A stretch of 64,000 nt of DNA from Engraulis encrasicolus (GCF_034702125.1 NC_085867.1:46012935-46076934); one strand, 5' to 3'; counted from the stretch's first letter, positions 17,231-41,105 are shown. The notes: generated from the sequence alone by a model not told the origin. A program made the numbers and translations.

Positions 17231-18443
17231 GTCCTTCTTAGGAGCCTGGAGAAGAGCGTGTGTAGCATGCCGTTGAAGGCGGGGCTGGAGAAGTAGTAGA
17301 GGGCGGGGTTGAGGACGCTGTTGAAGTAGGTCAGGCTGATGAGGTAGTAGAAGATCACACTAGCCCACCTGAAGTCGGAGCAGTGGTGGTACTGAGCCTT
17401 AAGACAAGACAAGACAAGACAAGACAAGACAAGGCAAGGCAAGGCAAGGCAAGGCAAGGCAAGACAAGACAAGACAATATACGATAAGATAAGATAAGAT
17501 AATATAAGACAAGACAAGACAAGACAAGACAAGACAAAATAATATAAGACAAGACAAGACAAGACAAGACAAGATAAAATAAGATAAGATAAGATAAGAT
17601 AAGATAAGATAAGATAAGATAAGATAAGATAAGACAAGACAAGACAAGATAAGATGAGAACAATACTTTAATTTCTGTTTGCACAGTACTTTGTCTAGAG
17701 AGAGAGACCGAGAGAGAAAGAGAACTGGGCTGCTACGCCGGCGACCCAGGTTCGATTCCGGCCCAGGTCCTTTGCCAAACCTACCCCATCTCTCTCTCCA
17801 CTCATTCCCTGTCAAATCTCTCACCGTCCTACTATCATAAATGTAGGGATGTTTGATTACTCATTACCAGAGATGTACCAACAATAAGGAAGAGCGCAGT
17901 GTGTGAAACATAACTAATAAAAGACTGAAAAAATATTTTTAAAAAGACACACACATTAAAAACAAATAAACATGTAATGTAATGTGTTAAAAAAAACACA
18001 GTAAAAACACATAACCACCTTGAGGAGCCACACGGCCATGCGGGACACAGCACTGGGGAGATAACAGGTGACGAACACCACGGCAACCGTCGTCATGAAG
18101 CACACCACCCTGCGGAATCGAGGCCTCTGATTGGCTGAGTTGGTCTTCAGGTGAGCGACGATGCGCCAGGTGCAGAAGGACACGATGGCGGCCGGAACGA
18201 GGAACTGCAGCACGAAGAAGATGTCCGGCCACGTGTGCATAAGATCGAACTCCAGGGAGATGGTGAAGGTCTCGCACTGCAGGTGCTCTCCCTCATACAT
18301 AAGATGGCTACCTGTTGAACATATTTATTATGAAGACAAAGCCATCTTAATTCGGCATCCAGGGCCACCTCTAGGCATAAGCAGACTAAGAAGAACACTT
18401 AGGGCGCCCACTTTTCACCCTAAATTGAAATTGACTAAAAAAC

Positions 18444-18495
<52 letters not shown>

Positions 18496-19982
18496 CATTA
18501 TTATTATTATTTAATGATGAAGGGAACCTCCTGCTTAGGGCCTCCAAAACTTTAGCAGCGGCCCTGTCAGCAAGGAATCAGGATGTGGAGTATCCCCACA
18601 CCACTGTACCTGTCAACAGGTAGACGTTCATGCCCACGATGAGCAGCCACAGGCCACAGCAGATGGCGTTAGTCAGGTGCAGACCCAGCCGATTGACACA
18701 GCACTGCACAGGAAAACACAAATGGGGTCAGTGGTGTAGTCAACTGTAACCAATACCCTGCAATTGTAATGTAATGCAATGCAATGTAATGTATTGTAAT
18801 AACCAGTGTTTTTACTGTATGGGTGTGGATGATCTTGAAGTAGCGGTCCACAGCCACGGCAGTGAGGAAGGTGATCCCTGTAGCACGACACGTGCCCAAC
18901 ATGAAGAGGACCACGTTACAGAAGGCAGATCCGTACACCCAGTTACGCTCCCGCAGGTAATAGTCAGCCCGGAACGGCAGGCACAGCATCACCTACAACA
19001 ACATCACAGGGTAGCAGGTTCGAATCCCACTCTTACCAATCCCCTCCTCCCTCCATGGCACAGCATCACCTACAACAACAACACAGCAGGGCTGTAATGA
19101 TACGCTCAACTGACGATTCAGCACACAGGGTAGCAGGTTCGAATCCCACCCTTACCAGTCCTTTCCTCCATCCATGGCTGAAGTGCCCTTGAGCAAGGCA
19201 CCTAACCTCTCACTGTTCCAGGGACTGTAACCAATACCCTGTAGATACATGTATATGTAAGACGCTTTGGATAAAAGCGCTAGCTAAATGTAATATAATG
19301 TAACAACAAAATAATCCAGAAGTACGAGAAAGCTACTGTGAAACAAAAACGCTCAAACAATATGAATATACAATTTGAAAGAAATAACAGATCTACTATA
19401 ATGAAAGCCTTGATGAAAATATAATACCCAATAACCACACAATTGCGTAGACAGATCATTTAACCTCTTAGCGCAGAGCCTATGTTATAACCTTTCTGTC
19501 ACCAAAGCTGTAATGGCTGTGTCTTAATCTGTTACTTAAGCCTCTTGGTAATGTCATATTAATGTTGTTATGATGTAGTTGAGTAGTTTCAGCAAATCGG
19601 CCCGCCAGCAACCACATCTGCATTAAGAGGCTATGAAAAACTTAATTAAAGAAAAATTAAAGTTAAAGGAAAACTAAGGTAAAAACATCATCACCAGGGC
19701 GTCGGCGACGGTGAGGTGCGCCAGGTAGATGGAGTGGGACTTCCAGGTGTCCATGCGGTAGCAGAACATCCAGAGAGCCAGCAGGTTGGACAGCAGGCCC
19801 AGGACGAACTCCATGATCAGGATAGGGGTCATGACCCGGTTCATCAGGGGCGCGCTGAACACACACAGGTCACCATGACGAGTTACCACGGCAGAGATGT
19901 TGAGGTCTCCATGACGAGTCGCCACGGCAGAGATGTTGAGGTCTCCATGACGAGTCGCCACGGCAGAGATGTTGAGGTCCAT
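16750..19982 (-). CDS. Hydroxycarboxylic acid receptor-like GPCR (B) with repeat-extended ends, about 499 aa
   Basis: Minus-strand exons 19695-19982, 18816-18992, 18610-18703, 18019-18311 and 16750-17397 join in frame with GT-AG borders. It is a class A GPCR close to receptor A. Arg132 in GTCRATG is at the same distance (13 residues) before DRY (145-147) as in receptor A and matches the HCAR carboxylate-binding arginine. TM7 has NPALYYFSSP. The N-terminus carries three 12-residue repeats DLNISAVATRHG with sequons at Asn4, Asn16 and Asn28. The cytoplasmic tail (about residues 340-499) is made of repeats such as TTTQAQVTQD. Start at 19982 is the first ATG of the open frame; an upstream 5'UTR exon is possible. 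All four introns differ in position from those of receptor A. Function is inferred as a Gi-type metabolite receptor. Confidence 0.78.
17400..17660. repeat. (AAGAC)n/(AAGAT)n pentanucleotide array
   Basis: About 50 pentamer units. On the gene strand it is (GTCTT)n, forming the pyrimidine-rich tract that leads into the acceptor CTTAAG|GCTCAG of receptor B exon 5. Confidence 0.92.
17725..17835 (+). repeat. tRNA-derived SINE fragment
   Basis: B-box-like GGTTCGATTCCGG followed by the body CAAACCTACCCCATCTCTCT, the same family as at 7642-7800. It lies in receptor B intron 4. Confidence 0.65.
18360..18568. mobile_element. hAT-type MITE, family B related, with (TAT)n core
   Basis: Starts CAGGGCCACCTC and ends GCAGCGGCCCTG like the element at 9859-10131. 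A (ATT)n microsatellite at about 18446-18511 lies inside. Flanking 8-mers are only partly alike. Located in receptor B intron 3. Confidence 0.6.
19005..19310 (+). repeat. SINE fragments in receptor B intron 1
   Basis: Two GGTAGCAGGTTCGAATCCCA segments (B-box-like) at about 19012 and 19129. A SINE body follows (AAGTGCCCTTGAGCAAGGCA), then the 3' end GCTTTGGATAAAAGCGCTAG. Remaining intron sequence 19311-19694 shows nothing. Confidence 0.65.
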
Positions 19983-20044
19983 CAGGGGATCTGTGCTGCT
20001 TAACCAATGTAATTTCCTTCGCGATCAACAGCTCAAACTCTAAC

Positions 20045-20375
20045 ACTTCACTACTCTACTCTACTACTCTATTCTACTCTACTCTGCTACTCTACAACTG
20101 TACTCTACTCTGCTATTCTACTCTACTACTCTACTCTATTCTACTCTACTACTCTACTGCTCTACTCTACTTTACTACTCTACTCTATACTGCTCTACTC
20201 TACTACTTTACTCTGCTACTTTACTGTCTATATGCTACTCTATTCTACTCTACTCTCCTCTACTCTACTCTACTCTACTCTACTACTTAACTGTAGTCTA
20301 TGCTCCTCTACTTTACTCTGCTTCTTTACTGTCTAAGCTCCTCTACTCTACTCTACTCTACTACTTAACTGTAGT
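20045..20375. repeat. (CTACT)n pentanucleotide array upstream of receptor B
   Basis: About 330 bp of degenerate TCTACTCTAC repeats just 5' of the receptor B start. No coding frame. Confidence 0.9.
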
Positions 20376-20689
20376 CAAGTCTAGTCTATCCCTATTCCTC
20401 TAATGCCTGAAAGCTGTTGGTAGATATGAGAGGTGTTGGAGCCCCTGGTTTGTGGTCTTCCCAGGAGAGCGAGTCTGCCTGTATCCTGGCCATTGTTGTT
20501 GTCATGGTCGACTTCTAAGTCACATATTATTATTTTATTTACACACATGCAAACAAATCCTGTGAATGGAGCCATTTTCATACTTTGGACACCTAGGAGA
20601 TTAATCGACGACACCTTGTTGGCATTGCACAATACTCACACCACCCGCTGATAACACTGTTGACACAATAAAAACACACACCATCTCAG

Positions 20690-20800
20690 ACAGCTGTGTA
20701 TGAGGACCTTCGAACCCGGCCTGGGTCATCATTCGTCCCAAACCTACCCCATCGTTTCCGGTCTACCTCTTCAATTGTCCAATCAGAATAAAGGCAACAT
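20690..20800 (+). repeat. SINE fragment
   Basis: CTTCGAACCCGGCCTGGGTC followed by CAAACCTACCCCATCG, a diverged relative of the SINEs at 7642 and 17725. Confidence 0.5.
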
Positions 20801-20884
20801 GCCCCGCCTCCCGGGTTAAGCATTAGCTTTGGTGTGAACATGTAATTAATTGACCCTTTTATTGCCAGTAACAAAAATGAGACC

Positions 20885-21012
20885 AGGGGTGCATTTCTCA
20901 AAAGAGAAGTTGTTAGCCTGTTAGCAACTTCAGTAGTTGCCAATGGGAAATGCATTGGAAACAGCAAAGTAGCTAATGTAGTAAGCAACTTCTCTTTTGA
21001 GAAATGCACCCC
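20885..21012. mobile_element. Short palindromic MITE, copy 2
   Basis: GGGGTGCATTTCTCAAAAGA at the left pairs with its reverse complement at the right; the interior closely matches the element at 15680-15809. Confidence 0.78.
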
Positions 21013-21143
21013 AGATGTGGTATTCAGCAAATGACTGCCATGAAGAGAGGATGAAACATGATTAATACTCCTCTCCACTTGTAGACATGTTCTTTGTCAG
21101 CATAAAATAAACATATATGTTTTCAAATGCATCGTTATATTTA

Positions 21144-22739
<1,596 letters not shown>

Positions 22740-22741
22740 TA

Positions 22742-23400
22742 TAATAATAATTGGAATAAACTGAATTGAGCACAACTACAGTCAATAGAACTATGTTGCC
22801 TGTAATCACTCCAAAAATATAAACCAATTTCTGACGCCACAACATATTGGGTCACAATATAACGACCATATGAAATTGTGGGTCCCAAGACTATTCCAGT
22901 TCAGAACCACTGCAGTACACAGCATACATATTACTTTATTATAAGGCCCATTTATTTATTAATATGATTTTGTTTCGTCCTGAAGGGAAATATTTTCTGA
23001 TAGTCACATGTGGACAATACATTATCCCTCACCCTTACCATACTGTAGGCATGCTGTATATACAGGATATGTACATATAGTAGAGTAACATTTATTAATC
23101 CCAGAGAAAATTAAGGATATTGATATGGCATATGGAGAGGAGACCAAAGACGCACTGTACGTATATATACAGTATATGCATATTCATATTCATATTGACA
23201 TCATGTGACGTCAAACAGACACAGGTGAGTCCATATTCTGCCGTTGCGTATGAATAGATGCCTTTGAGGACACCTATAAATATACTGTAATGTACAGCAC
23301 GTAGGACCTACATGCAAATATGGCTATGCATAGGTCTATAAATATATCGCATACTGTATGCAAAGAGTATATTCATATGGAGAGGACTGTCTGTCTGTGT
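22742..23400. other. Intergenic, retroelement tail only
   Basis: Contains a TAGAGTAACATTTATTAATC retroelement-type 3' tail at about 23080-23115. Otherwise AT-rich sequence with no recognisable feature. Confidence 0.5.
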
Positions 23401-23407
23401 GAGGCTG

Positions 23408-23560
23408 GGTTAGTGTTTCTCAACGGGGGCTCTACAGCCCCCCAGGGGGGCGTCGGGGAGCCCTAGGGGGCGTTGAGAGGAATACAGCTGAGAGGCGGGG
23501 TGCTCAACTGCCATTGGGGGGCATTAGTATATTGTATTTTATAATACTACAGGTAAGGTG
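23408..23560 (+). repeat. Interspersed GGGGGCG-family repeat, copy 2
   Basis: GTTAGTGTTTCTCAACGGGG followed by CAGCCCCCCAGGGG and GAGGAATACAGCTGAGAGG, matching the family at 6237-6443; truncated on the right. Confidence 0.6.
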
Positions 23561-23669
23561 GGCATGGAGGCTCAGACTGCGGATGCGCGGATGGATGTGA
23601 GTTTACCGCACACATTAATACCCAACAGTCAGATACGGAGCTGGTACATGAATCATGTAAGGAGTAGAG

Positions 23670-24016
23670 CAGGGCTATTCAAATGGCGGCCCTGGGGCCA
23701 GATGCGGCCCTTGGAGAGCAAGGTTCTGGCCCCCCACAAACCCCTTGAAATACAGAATTGTTTTTCGGAATTTAGAGATAAAAGTACGGGTTCTGTATAG
23801 AACTGAAACGGGACAAAGGACGTTAAAATGCAGGAAATGACATCTAAGAAATGCAAAGCTTTCTCGGGGAGGACCCCCAGACCCCCTTCTTCAATGAAGT
23901 CTCCCATATTTTTTTCATCGACAGTCGGCAACTATAATACATACCTATAGTTCAGCCCCTTTACTGTGAGGAATTTGAAAAACTGGCCCTCGTTGACATT
24001 GAATTGAATACCCCTG
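23670..24016. mobile_element. hAT-type MITE, family C
   Basis: Starts CAGGGCTATTCAAATGG and ends TTGAATACCCCTG, with a perfect 8-bp target duplication GAGTAGAG at 23662-23669 and 24017-24024. 347 bp, no transposase. Confidence 0.88.
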
Positions 24017-24202
24017 GAGTAGAGTATCATTTATCATGTGTTCATGAATGATTATTCATTATTATTATTCATTATTCATTATTCATTTGTTCATGATAAA
24101 CAACATGTAGGACGAGTTGTGAATGTGACACTATACTGAGAGGCGAGTTGTGAATGTGACACTATACTGAGAGGTTTTGGCCCATGTATGCATACTGTAC
24201 TG

Positions 24203-24490
24203 CAGCGGTTCCCAAACTTTTTTCTGCGTGGGACCCCATTTAGGACCTCAGAATATTATCCCGAACCCTCCTCACATAGTCCAAACGGCAAACATTACAT
24301 GCCCGTTAGAATGGCTAAATTCTAACTTCATATTCAAAGTAGCGTAAAATATGTATTGAACTTACCCGTGAGTACTGTTGCTAATTTATGTAGTTATGGT
24401 AAATATTAACCTGTGTTTTTATTAAAAAAAAAGTATTATGTTCGCGACCCCCTTGCAATATCTCCGCGACCCCCAGTTTGGGACCCACTG
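24203..24490. mobile_element. MITE, hAT-like ends
   Basis: Starts CAGCGGTTCCCAAACTTTTT and ends CAGTTTGGGACCCACTG, an inverted pair. 288 bp, no coding frame; flanking duplication unclear. Confidence 0.65.
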
Positions 24491-24503
24491 CAGTAGTAGA
24501 TGC

Positions 24504-24748
24504 TTAACCCATTATGTCCTAAGCCATTTTTGGGAAAAGGTGCCCTCTCTGTATTAAAACCTACAGTAAATATCTCAGCTTCCGAAGCACATAAAAACAT
24601 GAAATAAGTTGCATTTAAAAGCCAGAACCTTCATTTTGCACTAGAATGTGTTCATTCAGCTCGAACATACCCACATTTTTAATAAAACGGCTCAAATCTC
24701 AAGAACCTGAATTCAGTGTATATGTCACTCCAGGACACAATGGGTTAA
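24504..24748. mobile_element. MITE with TTAACCCATTRTGTCCT ends
   Basis: TTAACCCATTATGTCCT at the left pairs with AGGACACAATGGGTTAA at the right. The outer TTAA suggests a piggyBac-type relative. Confidence 0.65.
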
Positions 24749-24836
24749 AGGGGCAGACAGAGCAGGGCATCCCACAGCTCGACAGGTGGACAGAGAAGAC
24801 ACAGACAGGACACAGACAAACATGACACCGAGTCTG

Positions 24837-25090
24837 TTTAACTCATTGAGTGCCAGCCATTTTCAAATTCAGACCGGGGGGTTGCCAGGCTTTTTTCAAC
24901 TTTTGAGTGTTTTTTCAAGAGCCATGAAAGTTTGAATTCTTTGTCTATGTGAACAACAAACATACCAGATCAACGTGTTAGGTCCCACCCCCCATAAAAA
25001 AACGCAATTGACTTGATACCAAGTCTTTGGCACTGTGCCAAACATTCTGAAAAGACTCGTTTTCAAGTCCATGGCACTTAAAGAGCTACA
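24837..25090. mobile_element. Diverged MITE (AACTCATTGAGTGCCA type)
   Basis: AACTCATTGAGTGCCA at the left loosely pairs with TGGCACTTAAAGAGCT at the right. Older than its neighbours; no coding frame. Confidence 0.45.
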
Positions 25091-26230
25091 AGGTTTCCTT
25101 TGGGTCCGTCAACTCAGGAACATGCAGGTGTTTTATGTGGGTGAATGAATGAATCTATTTTTTTGGTTACTATTATTACTATTATTGTTATTAATTGCTA
25201 TAATAATGATTATTTTGGGTATTTATTCATATGTGATGGTTGGTTACAGAGCCAGAGCTGATGACAGGAGAGGCAGAGCATCCTCCCAACCAGATGAGAT
25301 GAGTGAACGCTCAGAGGAGAAACGTTTTCATAGAGATCATTGAACATTGCTATGTATTAACATTTGGCAGCTTTCATTATTTTGTCTTTTTATAATGATT
25401 ATTTGTGTGTGTGTACCTGAACCATTGTTGTTGTGATTGTGTTGTGTGTTGTTTCTTGTAGCTTTGTTTTTCTTAAGTGAAAAATCAATCAAAATCAAGT
25501 CATTGTTGTTGTGAGTGTGTTGTGTGTCTATTTCTCATAAGTTAAAAAAATAAAATAATAATAATAATAATAATAAAATTAAAAAGAGGAGAAACATTGT
25601 TCCCCTTTTTGGGGACTTCATGGCAACTGCTGATGCCAACTGTTGAGCAGGTGCTAAGCCCTCCATTGGCAGAGTTCGCTGGCTTTGGACCCAGAGAGTT
25701 ACCCCGTGCTGGGGCACCACGCTGAGGTGATACATCTCTAATGCCCCCCCTACTGGCAGGTTGAAACACAACATCAGTGGGCCCAGCATGATAACCAGTG
25801 GTGCCAATTAAACAGCAGAAAGAGCTGCATCATTAATATAAATAAACCAGTGACTGTCAAATGTTCAACTTACACACCTAACTGAGTGACAACACAACCA
25901 GCTGGTTTGGCTCATTCAGATTACCGGTATTGTTCCAAGTGAGACTGCTGAGGTGGTGGAATTTCAGAGAGCCCCCTCACTGAACTGACATTGACTAGTG
26001 CTGCGAATCAAGGCACTCAAAGATGTTACAACATGCAGGTTTTGCCCTGTCCAGTTGCTGAAGTAAGGAACCGAATGCTGACAGACTGGCCTGGTTTTGT
26101 ATGGTCAAGTGGATTTTGCTGTTGAGATGATGAGAGTGTCAAAGTGCTGAGAGATTGGGCTACTGATTGGAAACCGCACCATCTGTCGATTTTCCATCTG
26201 GGATCCAAATGGCAAGACTCATAACAGGGG
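25091..26230. other. Intergenic, no gene seen
   Basis: Contains an (AAT)n-type low-complexity stretch at about 25546-25580 but no recognisable gene or terminal repeats. Confidence 0.45.
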
Positions 26231-26239
26231 GTTAGATTA

Positions 26240-26450
26240 GTGTGTCTCAACGGGGGCGGTACAGCCCCCCAGGGGGGCGTTGAGAAGGATACAGCTGAGA
26301 GGGGGCGGTGCTTAGTAGCCATTTGGAGGCATTAGTCCGTTTAATTTTTTAATACTAAGGGGGCGTTGTCAGGCTTATGACGAGATCAAGGGGGCGTTGG
26401 GAGGCTTAGGATAATATCTAGGGGGCGTTTGTTCAAAAAAGGTTGAGACA
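26240..26450 (+). repeat. Interspersed GGGGGCG-family repeat, copy 3
   Basis: GTGTGTCTCAACGGGGGCGG at the left and GTTCAAAAAAGGTTGAGAC at the right, with internal GGGGGCGTT phrases as in 6237-6443. Confidence 0.65.
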
Positions 26451-27232
26451 AGCCTCATAAGAGGGGGTTGGATGATTTAGTGGCATGTGGCACATAGAGC
26501 TTGAAAGTGACGTCACTTCCCCCGATTTCATGGGACCTCAACAACGTTTTTAGCCGGAAATCGTAACATGTAATCCAATGGCAGTATTAAAATGATATTT
26601 TGATCCCCTTCGAGTTGTGCCACGAGCTTCATATATGTTGTGTCTGATATTTTTGTTTAATTTTTCGTACGAACCCCCAAACTTTTTAGAAAACTGTGTT
26701 TCTTCACATTTTTCATGCCGACGGCCTCGGAACAAAACATTGATACTTCTGCATGAATAATCTTTATCTAGCCTCTTAAACAGCATATTTGTAGCCCAGC
26801 GCATATAATGACTGAGATCAGAAGATATTTACTCGCTACCATGTTGTTAGATGGTCAGCTTAGGTCCCGTGAAATGCGGAACTAAGGGGCGGGACGTTCA
26901 AGTTCTACGCTATTCTTGGTTATGGTAGGCTACTGCGGCTATTACGGCCATGTTTGTAATATCAATACCAAAACTCATTCCTAACCCTATCCTGTCAGTG
27001 AATAATGTGTAGCCACTAATTTATAAACATGTTGAACTGTGCCCAGAGCAAAAGTCATTCCTAACCCTAACCAGTCAGTGAACAATGTGTGTCCACCAAC
27101 CTAAACCGGTCAGTAAAGAAATGTAAAGTAAAGAAAAACATAGCCTTCCTTTGGCATGCCACTTCTGCGAGTCACATGATACCAATAAATCATCTAACCC
27201 TTACAGAGTCTCATATACTGTATGTTTGGTCC
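26451..27232. other. Intergenic, no gene seen
   Basis: Single-copy-looking sequence with a repeated phrase TCATTCCTAACCCTA at about 26977 and 27055. No coding frame with family resemblance. Confidence 0.4.
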
Positions 27233-27598
27233 TTTGAAGGGACACTGTGCAGGAAATGGTCAAAAAAGGTACTGCAACTATGCTGCTCATTGAAACTGGG
27301 CTGCCTATTGCCAAATTTGATCTTTACATGAAAGTTTACTAAGTAATAAACAAATATTTTCTTGTATGGTCCAAGTCAAGTCATTTTTGCAGCCAAAAAT
27401 GGCTATTTCTGGAAATTCAAAATGGCGGACCATGGAGAAGATCCCCCTTTTCATGTATGAAAAGTGCAATTTTTCCAGTCATAATGAATACTTGGAATTT
27501 GATGCTGGTGGTAAGCATTCATGAAAAAGGTAACATTAGTGAATGGGCAGCATGAATTCTGGAAATAAACAATTAAAAATCTCACAGTGTCCCTTTAA
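27233..27598. mobile_element. MITE (TTAAAGGGACACTGTG family), copy 1
   Basis: Ends TTGAAGGGACACTGTG and CACAGTGTCCCTTTAA form an inverted repeat of about 16 bp. The interior matches 32562-32922 at high identity. Diverged half copies occur at about 28705-28915 (inverted) and 48480-48545. Confidence 0.8.
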
Positions 27599-27599
27599 T

Positions 27600-28345
27600 A
27601 CTTCTCATGTGGCATCGGAGGAGGGCAATCAACATAACAACGCTATTAGGGCTCCGTAAATAGTGTCATTCCTTTAAAACAACCCTCTAATATAAATATA
27701 AAAACAAAACGTTTCGAGTTCCTTTAATGCACCATCCTGTTTGACTGAGACATATAGAAGACATGATGAGGTTAATTAAAAAACAAAACAAAAATGACTG
27801 TACAAGACATCGAAACTACTGACAGCAAAAATTTATTAGCCTACAGGTTGTGAAGTGAAGTGACGTGAAGTGAAGACTTGAGTTGTAGTGAAGCTGAAAT
27901 GGTGAGAGATGTTCACATTGTAGAGGAGCTTTGGCAACCCAGAGATGAAGCAACTAGTAAACCCTGGAGGCCTACAGTATACTAAGAAGATGGAGCAGGA
28001 GCACACCAGGTTAAGTTAAGATAAGAGGTAAATCATCTAATAGAAGAGTCTGGAGTCCTCATTTTCTTAAGAAACCGGGTTGCAAGTTCGAATCTCACGC
28101 TTACCAGTTCTCCCTACACCTCCATCCATGGCTGAAGAAGTGGCCTTGAGCCAGGTTAAAGTTAAGAGGTCAATCATCTAATAGAAGAGCCTGGAGTCCT
28201 GATTTTTGAAAATGAGGACTACGGGTTCTTCTATAAGATTATTTACCACTTAACTTAACCTGGTTTACTCCTTAAGAAAATGAGGACTCCAGGCTCTTCT
28301 ATTAGATGATTTACCTTTTAACTTTACCTGGTTTACTCCTGAACC
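27600..28345. repeat. Inverted-repeat segment 3' of denr
   Basis: Three variants of a phrase TCATCTAATAGAAGAG(T/C)CTGG and its complement at about 28030, 28160 and 28290 can pair to form a hairpin. A SINE B-box-like GCAAGTTCGAATCTCACG lies at about 28080. The sequence 27600-28000 shows nothing. Confidence 0.5.
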
Positions 28346-28631
28346 AGCTTGTTAGCATAGGCCCCAGAACTCAAACTGAGATGGAACCAACAGAACAGAA
28401 AAGAAAAGAAAAAAGAGAAGAGAAGAAAGAAGCCAAGAGAAGTGGCAGCAGAGTCCACCAACTGACTGACGGTCTTGTCTGTCTATACAGTAAATAAAAT
28501 ATATAAAATGACGGTTGTTTGCGCGTTTGTTTGTTTTTAATGTGAATGTGTACATTTGGCCAGGTGGTTGGTTGTGTTGGGTGTCACATCGCGTTCGTGT
28601 CGGTAAAAGTGCATCGTCATGTTTCAGCTCC

Positions 28632-38238
<9,607 letters not shown>

Positions 38239-38246
38239 CGCTCTCT

Positions 38247-38249
<3 letters not shown>

Positions 38250-38340
<91 letters not shown>
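38250..38340. repeat. (CA)n microsatellite at the acceptor of the first denr coding exon
   Basis: On the gene strand this is about 45 TG units ending in TAG|AAGAGAGCG, nine bases before the ATG. Confidence 0.93.
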
Positions 38341-38343
<3 letters not shown>

Positions 38344-41105
38344 TCAGTTACTAAACAACCCATCCCAAGGAATGCTTAAGCAGTGACCCACCCGGATGTG
38401 CAAGGAAATTGTCCCATCTTCAGTATCACAAAGGGCCGTTTGAATTAGTTTTCATAAAATATCCATCTCCTATCGATCCTCATATCTTTTGTCAATAGTT
38501 CAATCATTTAATGGAATCTCCAGTCATTTCCTCATTCCCCAAATACTTAAGCATGATCCAGCAATGACCATAACTATCTAAATACCTGTCCATGGAGCGC
38601 ATCATTCCCTAAAAGGATGTTCTGACTGAGGCCACGACGTAAGAAAGCAAGATACAGGCAATACGCCTGGGGCTAAATGTTCACTTTGCAGTGGATGCTT
38701 TGACTGTAACGTGTCTTGCAGCAGACTGTGGTATTATAAGGGGATAAAGAAAGATGAGCATCACTTCCATATAACTCGTTCCGCTTTAAGTTGCTGAGCT
38801 TACACTTCTGATTGGTGGGCTGTCTCGGTGCGTCAGGAGCACAACACTGCTGATAGGTCAGTATCACACCAGGATGATGACATCAACAAAAAATTACATA
38901 TGTGACAAGATTTACCACTAGGGCAGTTTCCACCACCTGCATTATTAGTTGTTGCAGCATTTGCTAATAAAAATATGCACCTCAAAGTGCGATTTTTAAA
39001 TAGAAAAAAACCTGTGCCTTCACAGTGCATTAGTTAGGTAGCCAACAGTTCATTTACAATGCTACAATCAAGCAACATCTTACACAAATGAAAGCACTTG
39101 AGTGTACATAAGTTAAGCCCAAGTCTGATCAGAAGACAGACGTCTCCCAACTTCAGCCCCCGGGCCAGTGATGAGAGAAGGCCAAGAGTTACAAGGCACT
39201 CCCTTGGACTCACCGGTGTCCATCACAACACTATCTACACGCCACCAGCACCAGACACGGGATATTTTAAAACAACCTGCTCACGTTGGACGATCATACA
39301 CGTTACCCAACGCCACATTTGGCTGGAAGCAACAATACGGGTGATCCATGCGGCATCACCTCAGTTTCAGCAGTCTACACGGCACTGACAGCACGATGGC
39401 TTGTTGGGTGTTCAGCTGTCATTGACCAGAAGCAGTAGACGAGCTCGGGTACTCACAAGACACCTGGCACAAAACTGTTCCGTTGAGTCATGCCGGAGCA
39501 GACTGAAGCGTTGCTGTCTATGCTAACCACCAGTCCAGACGGCTGGATTTGGTGGCTAGCAGTTTAGCTCCTCGCCTGATATAAATGTGGTTTGCCATAG
39601 GACTCCCAGCACCCATTCATTAGCCTGCTAGCTAGCTTGCTAAATCACTGACAGGCTTCCCTTTGCAAAACCAAACACCGAAAACACAATGGTGTACGTA
39701 CCCCTTAAAAGAAACCTTGGTGTTACTTGAATCGTAGTAAATTCTTGAGCATTATTGATGAAACTTTAAGGTAAACGATTCAACACAACGGGAATTAGAA
39801 GCCAAGAGCACACCTCCACTGCCTGCCTTCACTCTGGGTCCTGAAGAGACGCTTGGCAAAGAAACAATGGGCACTGCATGCATTGCCTGACTGAATATGT
39901 TGTTCAATTTTACCCCATAATATATAAACAATTGTTTATAACACACAAGTATATTGCAGTGTATAAAATTATTCATTATTCGTCTTGAAAAAAATGATAA
40001 ACACCGACTTGTTTTAATATCAGTCCTATTTTTATGACAGGCGTAGTAGAGGCAGCCACCATCTTACTGAACAGTCTGCCTCTCACAGTCAGCAAGAAAT
40101 TTGAAATCTCCTACATGTTCTCATGGAAAGTTGTATCGTGTTGACTGAATTTCAGATGATATCTGCTATGGCAGCTCGGTGGATGCAACTCATCCACCCA
40201 CTCAAGATCACTACATGAACTTTTTACTGCAGTTCGGTGCACAGTAATCTACCAGTAGTTGCACGAAGGAGGGCAATGCCAGCTTGTTGTCAAAGGTAGC
40301 ATAGCAGCTAGTTTAGCTAACGTTAATACTTGTTGCGCCAGATTATCTTGCTGTGTTGCTGCAACAAGTTGCAGTGCCTGGTTAGCAGCATTGAGAGAAA
40401 TGCAAAATCCGGATATGTGAATGGACATGCAGAGTTGGAAAAGACGACATTCTCATCAATCATTAGTTCTAGGCTACCGTCACTCATCATCACCATCTGA
40501 AGTGATGCTGCTTCTGTGCAGATCCAATGCACAGTAGATTGCAGTACTGCTACTGTTTTGAGTGAAGATGTTAACGAGTCCTGGCAGTAGAGATTTAAGA
40601 GGATGCGTGTACTGAGATGAACCCAGAGAGATGTATGGACCAACCTGACACTCCACGGCGACCCTGCCTGCAGTCTGGGGGTAAGCTGCAGCTTCACTTC
40701 CATGAGCATCACATGGTGTCAAAAGTAACATTAAATTTATGGTGTAGAGTAGAGTGCTTTTATTAATCCCGAAGGAAATTAAGGTGTCTGTCAGTTTACA
40801 TAAACACAAATACAAAACATACACAAAGGAATTATGCATATTAAGTTAGTGTACAATACTGTAAAAAATAATGGGTATAAGGTATTTGTATATGTTTGTG
40901 TATTTGTGTAAGTACAACTCTAGAACATGATACTATTACATAGTTGTTAGTACACAATTTACTCCATTCTATCTAGCGAGGTAGATAGACTGTGTTGCTA
41001 CTGAAAAAACACTAAAAAGCTTACAAGAATCTAAACAAATTTGATCCAACCAGCACACAGTCATCTGATCAAGACAAGTACACAGGTCTAACTGGTTACT
41101 TTGAT
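38341..41105. other. denr-ccdc62 intergenic region, likely promoters
   Basis: The two genes point away from each other, so this interval should hold both promoters and the non-coding exon 1 of denr; I could not place them. A retroelement tail with AGAGTGCTTTTATTAATCCC lies at about 40746-40790. No coding frame stands out. Confidence 0.4.

Noticed and set aside
24203..24490. 8-bp target duplication for this MITE
   Set aside because: The flanking bases CTGTACTG and CAGTAGTA do not match well enough to claim one.
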